A DNA stretch of 64,000 nt from positions 1 through 64,000 of the forward strand of contig NZ_JADIJE010000001.1 in the NCBI RefSeq assembly GCF_015278315.1. Direction: 5' to 3'. The position numbers and the translations under genes were made by a program. This DNA comes from Microbacterium ureisolvens. GTDB taxonomy: Bacteria; Actinomycetota; Actinomycetes; Actinomycetales; Microbacteriaceae. Position 1 is the stretch's first letter. Every line of letters begins with the position of its first letter. Below are positions 18,177 to 31,884 of the stretch, one piece after another. The notes below the pieces were generated by a model that was given only the letters and a program-made list of their open reading frames with translations, did no database searches and had not been told where the DNA came from.

Positions 18177-18791
18177 TCAGCCCCACACCTCGTGTTCGAG
18201 CCGCGCGCCGTAGTCCTCCGGGTGCCAGCGGGTCTCGACGCTCGAGAGCCACAGCCCGTCGCGTACGGTGTGCTCCTCGCGGACGCCGTCGCGGGTGCGC
18301 GAGCACACCGTCGCGGTCGGGGACTCCTCGCAGGAGAAGCCCTCGCCGCCGAGCGCTGCCGCGGCCACAGAAGCGGCCGCGGCGTCGACCTTGGAGAGCG
18401 TCGTGACGATGCCGCCCGCGTCGAACCGCCACGCGCACGTCACCACCACCTCCGGTGTGGCCGCATCGGCGAACGCCGTCGCCGCCGTCGGGGGCGGCGC
18501 CATCGTCTGGTTCAGCAGCGACCCGGGCCGCCACAGCAGCTCGTTCCAGAGGTCGTCCCCATAGATCGTGCGGCAGTCGACCGCGCCGCCGTCCGCCGCG
18601 ATCCGCGCCGGGGTCTCGGCGGGGGTGGCCTCCGGCTGCGGTGCGGTGGCCTTGCGGAGCGTGTCGCCCACCCAAGCGATCGTCACGGGCACCATGGGCA
18701 GCGAGAGCCACACGAGCGACCCCACGACCGCGGCGCAGAGCAGTGCGGCGGGCACGGCGATCCATCGGTTGCGACCGCCGATGCGTGCCAT
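18177..18791 (-). CDS. Membrane-anchored extracytoplasmic protein, distant paralogue of the convergent lipoprotein
   Basis: The 204-residue product has an N-terminal helix at about residues 10-32 acting as an anchor or signal peptide, without a clear lipobox. The outer domain shows VDCRTIYGDDLW, VVTCAWRF, then VTTLSKV, FSCEESP, TVCSRTRD and VRDGLWLSS. This order of Cys blocks and the VTT strand mirrors the lipoprotein encoded convergently at 17514-18104. ATG 18791 is supported by GGAGGTGG upstream. Function is unknown. The stops of the two genes are 72 bases apart. Confidence 0.72.
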   Translation of the reverse strand: MARIGGRNRWIAVPAALLCAAVVGSLVWLSLPMVPVTIAWVGDTLRKATAPQPEATPAETPARIAADGGAVDCRTIYGDDLWNELLWRPGSLLNQTMAPPPTAATAFADAATPEVVVTCAWRFDAGGIVTTLSKVDAAAASVAAAALGGEGFSCEESPTATVCSRTRDGVREEHTVRDGLWLSSVETRWHPEDYGARLEHEVWG

Positions 18792-18913
18792 GGGCCCCCA
18801 CCTCCGCCTCCACGGTAAGCCGGGAGCACGACGGCAGGAACGCGGCGCGCAGGGTCCGAGCCCACACGGGCACACCCTTGTCTCGCGCGCGCGACGGGCG
18901 TGCAGGATACTCC

Positions 18914-18930
18914 GCAGTCGCTCCGACTGC
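18914..18930. promoter_or_regulatory. Perfect palindrome in divergent intergenic region
   Basis: GCAGTCG-CTC-CGACTGC has 7-bp arms and a 3-bp spacer, between the divergent genes starting at 18791 and 19038. It could be an operator for the envelope-stress operon or a small hairpin. No matching regulator gene is adjacent. Confidence 0.35.
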
Positions 18931-19037
18931 GACCCCCTCTCGAAAACAGGTCTCGTGACAGACGGTATTTCCCACGGCGGTCCCCCTAGGGCAGGCACAT
19001 GGCCGGCCCGACGCCGCACGTGAGATGGAGGAGGAGC

Positions 19038-19853
19038 ATGTCGACTTACGACACCGATCCGTATGCGACCCAGAGCACGGGTTCGGGCCAGAGCACGGGC
19101 TCCGGCGACATGAAGGAGCGCGCGGCCGATTCGGTCGCCGAGGTGAACGCGGGCGCGAAGCACGTCGCAGGCGTCGCCGGCGAAGAGGTCAAGGACGTCG
19201 CGCACGACGCGAAGGACGCCGCGAAGGGGTTCCTTCACGAGACGCGGACGCAGCTGACGGACCAGGCGTCGACCCAGCAGCGGCGTGCCGCTGATGCCCT
19301 GCGGAGCACCAGCGACGAACTCTCGGGGCTCGCCGACGGCACCGCCACCGGTTCGGGGGGAGCCGCGACCAGCGCCGTGCGCGCGGTGGGCGAGCAGACG
19401 CGCCGCGTCGCGGACTGGCTCGAGCAGCGCGAACCCGAGGACGTCATCTACGAGGTGCGCAACTTCGCGCGCCGTCACACGGGAGCCTTCCTGACCATCG
19501 CGGTCGGGGTGGGCATCCTCGCGGGGCGCGTGACGCGGGCACTCGTGTCGGATGCGCGCGACAACAAGACATCCGGATCGACCGGCCGCACCCCGATGCT
19601 GACCCAGGGCTCCGGCGCGGGCTACACCGGCACGACCGACGGCTACACCGGCACGACGGGCGCCTACGCCGGCGGCGCGGCCGCGGGTGCGGGCGTCGGC
19701 ACCGACGTCTACGAGGGCGAGACGCCCATCGGCGACGCGCTCGCCGGTGACCCGCTGACCGCGGGCGCGCAGCCCGGGACCGGCGACGCCTGGACGCCCC
19801 CGGCCGGCACCACCGCTGACGAGTGGACGACGGGCGGAGAGGAACGACGATGA
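19038..19853 (+). CDS. Low-complexity single-pass protein of the holin-X/DUF3618 envelope operon
   Basis: The 271-residue protein is hydrophilic and Ala/Gly/Thr/Asp-rich, with amphipathic repeats such as KDVAHDAKDAAKGF reminiscent of LEA-type proteins. One membrane helix at about residues 152-172 (TIAVGVGILAGRV) splits the protein, and a Gly/Tyr/Thr-rich tail contains YTGTTDG repeats. A strong GGAGGAGGAG precedes ATG 19038 closely. The stop overlaps the next gene by ATGA, and the third gene follows by TAATG, so the three are one coupled operon. In Microbacteriaceae this trio is common and probably supports envelope integrity or stress survival; that role is inference. Confidence 0.85.
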   Translation: MSTYDTDPYATQSTGSGQSTGSGDMKERAADSVAEVNAGAKHVAGVAGEEVKDVAHDAKDAAKGFLHETRTQLTDQASTQQRRAADALRSTSDELSGLADGTATGSGGAATSAVRAVGEQTRRVADWLEQREPEDVIYEVRNFARRHTGAFLTIAVGVGILAGRVTRALVSDARDNKTSGSTGRTPMLTQGSGAGYTGTTDGYTGTTGAYAGGAAAGAGVGTDVYEGETPIGDALAGDPLTAGAQPGTGDAWTPPAGTTADEWTTGGEERR

Positions 19854-20269
19854 CCGACATGCCCACCCCGTCTCAGCAGAAGGCGGCCGAGACCTCCCTG
19901 GGCGAACTCGTCGGCGAAGTCTCGCGCGACCTGTCGGAGCTGATGCGCAAAGAGCTCGAGCTGGCCAAGGCGGAGCTGAGCGAGTCCGCCAAGCGCGCCG
20001 GCAAGGGCGCGGGTCTCTTGGGTGGAGCGGGATACGCCGGCTCGATGGCCGTGCTGTTCCTCAGCATCGCCCTGTGGTGGGGCCTCGGCGACCTGCTCGA
20101 CAGCCTCGGCTGGTCGGCCGTCATCGTGGCCGTCATCTGGGCCATCATCGCCGGCATCCTGTTCGCCATCGGGCGGAGCCGGCTCAAGTCCGTGCAAGGA
20201 GCGCCTCAGACGGTCGAGACCGTCAAGGAGATCCCCGAAGCGCTCAAGAGGAATCAGGAGAACCGATAA
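19850..20269 (+). CDS. Putative Actinobacterial holin-X family membrane protein
   Basis: The 139-residue product has an N-terminal amphipathic helix with the signature LVGEVSRDLSELMRKELEL, then two membrane helices (about residues 65-88 and 92-112) and a short charged tail. This matches the Actino holin-X (phage_holin_3_6) family. These are common chromosomal proteins; despite the name, no phage gene is nearby, so lysis is unlikely. It overlaps the upstream gene by four bases (ATGA) and the downstream one by one. Confidence 0.88.
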   Translation: MTDMPTPSQQKAAETSLGELVGEVSRDLSELMRKELELAKAELSESAKRAGKGAGLLGGAGYAGSMAVLFLSIALWWGLGDLLDSLGWSAVIVAVIWAIIAGILFAIGRSRLKSVQGAPQTVETVKEIPEALKRNQENR

Positions 20270-20925
20270 TGAGCAACCCCGATCAGATCCGCGCTGACAT
20301 CGAGGCGACGCGCGACGAGCTCGGGCGGGACGTGGACGCCCTCGCCGACAAGGTCTCGCCCCCGAAGATCATGGAGCGCCAGAAGACCCGCGTGCGTCAG
20401 GTGCTCGGCGACGTGAAGGGCCGCGTGATGGGCGCCGCCGACGATGTCGGCGACTCGGCGTCATCGGCCGGTCATGCCGGCGGCGACAAGCTCGGCGCGG
20501 CAGGCGACGCCGTGAAGGACCTGCCGAACAAGGCCCGGCAGCAGACCCAGGGCACCCCGCTCGTGGTCGGCCTCCTCGCTGCGGGCGTCGGGTTCCTCGT
20601 GGCGAGTCTCATCCCCACGACCGACGCCGAGAAGCGGTGGAGCACCCAGCTGCGCGATCAGGCGCAGCCGCTCGTCGACAAGGCCGTGGACAAGGCGAAG
20701 GATGCCGCGCAGGAGGTGGCCGGCAACCTCAAGGAGCCCGCCAAGGAGGCCGTCGACCAGGTCAAGGAGTCGGCCGTCTCGTCGGCTGAGACGGTCAAGG
20801 ACGAGGCGCAGGCCACGGCCGGCCGGGTGAAGGGCAACGTCAAGGAGAACGTCTCGGGCGGCACCGACACGACGGACACGACCGGCCTCGGCACCACACC
20901 CACCACCTCGCCGACGCAGTACTGA
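20269..20925 (+). CDS. DUF3618 domain protein
   Basis: This 218-residue protein opens with the DUF3618 signature IRADIEATRDELGRDVDAL and KVSPPKIMERQ. A membrane helix (LVVGLLAAGVGFLVASLI, about residues 103-120) follows, and then a helical Lys/Ala/Glu/Asp-rich tail with LEA-like repeats (VDKAVDKAKDAAQEV). DUF3618 proteins are paired with holin-X proteins in actinobacteria. ATG 20269 overlaps the holin-X stop (TAATG). A strong hairpin follows at 20955. The role is probably structural at the membrane. Confidence 0.9.
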   Translation: MSNPDQIRADIEATRDELGRDVDALADKVSPPKIMERQKTRVRQVLGDVKGRVMGAADDVGDSASSAGHAGGDKLGAAGDAVKDLPNKARQQTQGTPLVVGLLAAGVGFLVASLIPTTDAEKRWSTQLRDQAQPLVDKAVDKAKDAAQEVAGNLKEPAKEAVDQVKESAVSSAETVKDEAQATAGRVKGNVKENVSGGTDTTDTTGLGTTPTTSPTQY

Positions 20926-20954
20926 GCGACGCGGCATCCGTGCCGCCGCAACGG

Positions 20955-20985
20955 CGAAGGGCCCCGGCACAGCCGGGGCCCTTCG
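20955..20985. terminator. Bidirectional terminator between DUF3618 and rpoC
   Basis: CGAAGGGCCCCGGC and GCCGGGGCCCTTCG form a perfect 14-bp stem with a 3-base loop. It lies between converging genes (stop at 20925 on plus, stop at 21019 on minus). The U-tract is poor on either strand, as is usual in high-GC actinobacteria. Confidence 0.85.
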
Positions 20986-21018
20986 TTCGTGTGCTCAGGG
21001 TCTGGGAAGACCCGGAAC

Positions 21019-24891
<3,873 letters not shown>

Positions 24892-24932
24892 TAGTTCTCC
24901 TGTGTCGGAATCTTGCGTTTGCCTGGCCGGGT

Positions 24933-28430
<3,498 letters not shown>

Positions 28431-28591
28431 GGGGATTACCTCCGTGGGCCCGTAGGGCTCGTTTCCTTGTCGTCAGGTGGAGTGCTCCTCATCCCCGAAG
28501 CCCGCGCGGCACTCCCCACGTGAACGTGAGGGGGCGCAGGCACAGCCGACCACCATATGAGGGCAGGGGGAATCCAAGAGCGCAAAGACCA

Positions 28592-28620
28592 ACTATACGT
28601 CGGATGACGCGCCGTGTCCA
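28592..28620 (-). promoter_or_regulatory. rpoBC promoter, near-consensus sigma70-type
   Basis: On the minus strand TGGACA (28620-28615), a 17-base spacer and TATAGT (28597-28592) match the housekeeping -35/-10 consensus in five of six positions each. Transcription would start near 28585 and give an rpoB leader of roughly 155 bases. The leader carries a GC-rich inverted-repeat tendency but no ribosomal-protein binding site that I can identify. Confidence 0.8.
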
Positions 28621-28675
28621 CTCGGATTCTTGAAAAGTTCCGGATGCTGCGGTATAAGCCGCTGCGGCACGCCAC

Positions 28676-28705
28676 GGCCCCTCCCCGGCGAACCGGGAAG
28701 GGGCC
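28676..28705 (-). terminator. Terminator of the small secreted protein gene
   Basis: GGCCCCTCCCCGG and CCGGGAAGGGGCC pair with one mismatch around the loop CGAA. It lies 15 bases after the stop of the gene at 28720-29052 and upstream of the rpoB promoter, so it would insulate rpoBC. Confidence 0.75.
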
Positions 28706-28719
28706 GGTGCGCCCTGCGC

Positions 28720-29052
28720 TTACTCCTCGAAGCCGCCGTTGGGATTGCAGGCCATCCCGGGGCTCGGGACCATGTCCTTCAGTCCGGCGCTCGCGAACAT
28801 GCCGTAGCTCTGGATGCCCTTGTACCCGTTCTTCTGGTTGCCCCGCTCGGCAAGTGCATCATCGTCGAATCCCGGGGGATTCATCTCGACGGAGTCGACC
28901 GTGTCCTGTCCGGAGAACACGCACGCCGAGTGCGCGTTCTCCGGCGCCGGGATGTCTTTCCCGTTGCCGTTCACCTCACCCGCCATCGCGGCTCCCCCGC
29001 CGCCGAGCACCAGCCCGATCGTCACGACCGCGCACGCCAAGGCCTTCTTCAT
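28720..29052 (-). CDS. Small secreted protein of unknown function
   Basis: The 110-residue precursor has a Sec signal peptide (MKKALACAVVTIGLVLGGGG, cleavage probably after AAMA near residue 24). The mature part contains NGNGKDIPAPENAHSACVFS, two cysteines (near residues 44 and 102), and ends NPNGGFEE. The NGNG and PAPENAxSxCxFSGxxD pattern is found in small secreted actinobacterial proteins with no known role. ATG 29052 is supported by GGGAGGGGAAG upstream. It is divergent from the DUF4062-STAND genes. Confidence 0.8.
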   Translation of the reverse strand: MKKALACAVVTIGLVLGGGGAAMAGEVNGNGKDIPAPENAHSACVFSGQDTVDSVEMNPPGFDDDALAERGNQKNGYKGIQSYGMFASAGLKDMVPSPGMACNPNGGFEE

Positions 29053-29265
29053 CGCTCTTCCCCTCCCAGTGATGACATCCGAGGCCCCGGATCGGACGGA
29101 CCGCGTCGTCACTGACGCCGTCACCGCCGCAAGATACTCCTGCTCGGGGCGGCGCGGTAGAGGCGCCCTGCACCGCGCGATGCGCGCGGGTGGGCGCGCG
29201 CGCATCCGATACATCGATGCACCGAACCCATGGCGAAACGGCCGCGATGGGGCCAATATATGCAC

Positions 29266-31884
29266 ATGACTGGGGTGGGACACCCCGTGATCCGTACGCC
29301 CGACCAGCGGATCCGGGTGTTCGTGAGCTCGACCCTGCGCGAGCTCGCGGAAGAACGCGACGCGGCACGGTCGGCCATCGAACGACTCCGGCTCGCCCCG
29401 GTGATGTTCGAACTCGGCGCCCGCGCCCACCCTCCCCGCGACCTCTACCGCACCTACCTCGCCCAAAGCGACGTGTTCATCGGCATCTATGGCGCCAGCT
29501 ACGGCTGGATCGCCCCCGACGAAGACGTCTCCGGCCTCGAAGACGAATACAACCTCGCCCCCGCCGGCATGCCCAAACTCATCTACGTCAAAGACGCCGA
29601 CACCCGCGACCCCCGCCTCCAAGACCTCATCGCCCGCATCCAAGCCGACGACACCGCTGCCTACCTCCACTTCCACACCGCCCACGACCTCGAAGACCAG
29701 ATCGCCGGCGACCTCGCCATGCTCCTCGCCGAACGCTTCGACCAATCACGGCGCACGGAACCGGCGACCGCCGCCGAGATCTCGCTGGCCGCGCGCGTGC
29801 CCGAGCCCTACACCGAGACGATCGGCCGGGAGGGCGAGCTGGCCGAGATCAGGGCGCTGCTGGCGGGCGGCATGCATCGGGTGGTGAGCCTCATCGGCCC
29901 GGGCGGCATCGGCAAGAGCCGCCTCGCCATCGAGGCCGCACACGCCAACGTGGGACTCTTCCCCGACGGCGTCTACTTCGTTCCGCTCGAGGGGGTGCTG
30001 GAGCCCGGCCTGCTGCTGCCGACGATCGCGTACATCCTCGGGGTGCGCGACACCGGCGCCGCCGCGCTCGAGGAGCGCATCGCGCAGGCCATCGGCGATC
30101 GGCACGTGCTGATCGTGCTCGACAACTTCGAGCAGATCGTCGACGAGGCGCCCGTCCTCGTGCGTCTGTACACGCTGGCGCCCCGCGCCTGCTTCCTGGT
30201 GACCAGTCGCGTCGTGCTGCGCATCCGCGGTGAGCGGGTGTTCGACGTGGAGTCTCTCGCCACACCTTCCCCGGATGCGCCGGCGACGCTCGCCCAGGCG
30301 CAGTCGTCGTCGGCGTGCGTGCTGTTCGCCGAGCGTGCGGCATCCGCCCTGCCGGGCTTCCGGCTGACCGCCGAGAACGCCGCCGACGTCATCGGCATCT
30401 GCCAGCGGCTGGACGGCCTGCCCCTGGCGATCGAGCTCGCCGCGGCCAAGATCCGGCTGCTCACGCCCCACGATGTCGCCGAGCGTCTGGGCCGGAGCCT
30501 GCCGCTGCTGTCGACCTCGGTGCGCGACCTGCCCGAGCGGCACCGCACGATGCGGTCGACCATCGACTGGAGCGTCAGCCTGCTCTCCGCCGAGCAGCGG
30601 GCGATGCTCGAGGACCTCGGCGTGTTCGCCGCCCGGTTCAGCCTCGACGCCGTGGAGTCGGTCGGCGAGGGCCGCTCGTGGGGATCCCAGGCGATCGAGA
30701 CGCTCGCGGCCCTCATCGATGCGTCGCTGGTGCAGCGCGTCGAGTCCGGCGGCCGGTCGGTCTTCTCGCTGCTGGCGATCGTCCGCGAGTACGCGCTCGA
30801 GACGCTCGAGGCCCGCGACGCGGCTGACGCGATGCGCATCGCGCACGCCGACTACTACCTCGCGCTCGTGCACCGCATCGCACCGCGCCTGCGCGGCTCG
30901 CAGCAGATCGACGCCGTCGCAGAGCTCGGACTGGAGGTGCCCAACCTGCGCGCGACGGCCCGGCACCTCGTGCAGCAGGGCCGCCTCGACGACGCGGGGG
31001 ACTTCGCGTGGACGCTGTTCGTCTACTGGTGGATCTCGGGGTACTTCGCCGACGTGCGGCTGTGGATGATGGAGCTTCTGGAGAAGCGGATGCCGATCAC
31101 GACGCGCACGCGTGCGATCGCGACGTTCTTCCGGCTGTGGGCCGAGCTGTGGCAGCGGCCCAGCGACCAGGTGGGCGAGGGTCTGGCCGAAGCCGTGCGG
31201 CTGTTCCGCGAGAGCGAGGACGAGCACGCGGCGGCCATGGCGCTGGCCGCCCGCGCGTCGACCCGGCTGCAGTTCCCCGACCTCGACGAGGCGGCGTTCC
31301 TGGCCGAGATCGGCGAGGCGATCAGGACGCTCCACGCGTTCGGCGACGCCTGGGGCGAGTCGCTGTGCGAGGTGGTGCTGGGCCAGCTCGGGATGCTGAG
31401 GCGCGACGTCCCGGCTGCTCTGGAGCACCTCGGTCGCGCGGTGTCGATCGCCGACGACGCCGACGACGCCTTCACGCGCGTGGTGGCGGGCAACAACCGT
31501 GCTCGTCTGCGTTTCGTGCTGGGTGAGACCGACGCCGCGGAGGAGGAGTTCCTGCTGACGCTGCTGCTGTCGGTGCGACTGCACTTCGTCGACGGCGCCA
31601 CGTACGGGCTGGAAGGAATGAGCGCGATCGCCGCCTCCCACGGGGAGGCGTGGCGGGCCGGCGCCCTCGCCGCGGTGGCGGCGATGATCCGCGAGACGAC
31701 GGGGATCTACGACATCGAAGGGTTCGCGGTGCATCTGGCTCCGCTCGAGGCCCTGCGAGCGGTCGACGCCGAGAGCGTCGAGGCGGGTGAGCGTGCGGGG
31801 CGGGAGATGGGGCTCGCGGAGGCGATCGCGATCGCCCTGCCCGAAGCCGGCGCGGACGTCCGCGAGAGGGTGCCTTCGTGGTGA
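29266..31884 (+). CDS. DUF4062-STAND NTPase with C-terminal TPR-like repeats, copy 1
   Basis: This 872-residue protein has three parts. Residues 9-161 are a DUF4062 domain (IRVFVSSTLRELAEERDAA, FIGIYGASYGW). Residues 180-470 are a STAND/NB-ARC-type ATPase with P-loop GPGGIGKSR near 211, Walker B VLIVLDNFEQI near 281, and the winged-helix motif RHRTMRSTIDWSVSLL. The rest is helical, likely TPR-like. STAND proteins are switches that assemble on a trigger; DUF4062 is a predicted signalling or effector domain of uncertain activity. ATG 29266 is chosen because its leader (MTGVGHPVIRT) aligns with that of copy 2 (VTQPGHSAVIRT); ATG 29230 and 29260 are also possible. It overlaps copy 2 by four bases. 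No DNA-binding domain was seen, which argues against an AfsR-type regulator. Confidence 0.88.
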   Translation: MTGVGHPVIRTPDQRIRVFVSSTLRELAEERDAARSAIERLRLAPVMFELGARAHPPRDLYRTYLAQSDVFIGIYGASYGWIAPDEDVSGLEDEYNLAPAGMPKLIYVKDADTRDPRLQDLIARIQADDTAAYLHFHTAHDLEDQIAGDLAMLLAERFDQSRRTEPATAAEISLAARVPEPYTETIGREGELAEIRALLAGGMHRVVSLIGPGGIGKSRLAIEAAHANVGLFPDGVYFVPLEGVLEPGLLLPTIAYILGVRDTGAAALEERIAQAIGDRHVLIVLDNFEQIVDEAPVLVRLYTLAPRACFLVTSRVVLRIRGERVFDVESLATPSPDAPATLAQAQSSSACVLFAERAASALPGFRLTAENAADVIGICQRLDGLPLAIELAAAKIRLLTPHDVAERLGRSLPLLSTSVRDLPERHRTMRSTIDWSVSLLSAEQRAMLEDLGVFAARFSLDAVESVGEGRSWGSQAIETLAALIDASLVQRVESGGRSVFSLLAIVREYALETLEARDAADAMRIAHADYYLALVHRIAPRLRGSQQIDAVAELGLEVPNLRATARHLVQQGRLDDAGDFAWTLFVYWWISGYFADVRLWMMELLEKRMPITTRTRAIATFFRLWAELWQRPSDQVGEGLAEAVRLFRESEDEHAAAMALAARASTRLQFPDLDEAAFLAEIGEAIRTLHAFGDAWGESLCEVVLGQLGMLRRDVPAALEHLGRAVSIADDADDAFTRVVAGNNRARLRFVLGETDAAEEEFLLTLLLSVRLHFVDGATYGLEGMSAIAASHGEAWRAGALAAVAAMIRETTGIYDIEGFAVHLAPLEALRAVDAESVEAGERAGREMGLAEAIAIALPEAGADVRERVPSW
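29285..29750 (+). repeat. 466-bp DUF4062 cassette, copy 1
   Basis: This stretch matches 31903-32368 base for base except for four substitutions (about 99% identity), while sequence on either side is clearly diverged. It covers the DUF4062 domain almost exactly. Codon use differs from the rest of the gene: of 11 Glu codons 10 are GAA, both Lys codons are AAA, and CAA outnumbers CAG. Confidence 0.92.

Noticed and set aside
19850..20269. Prophage holin
   Set aside because: The family name is misleading. No endolysin, portal, terminase or integrase is nearby and the gene sits in a conserved DUF3618 operon.
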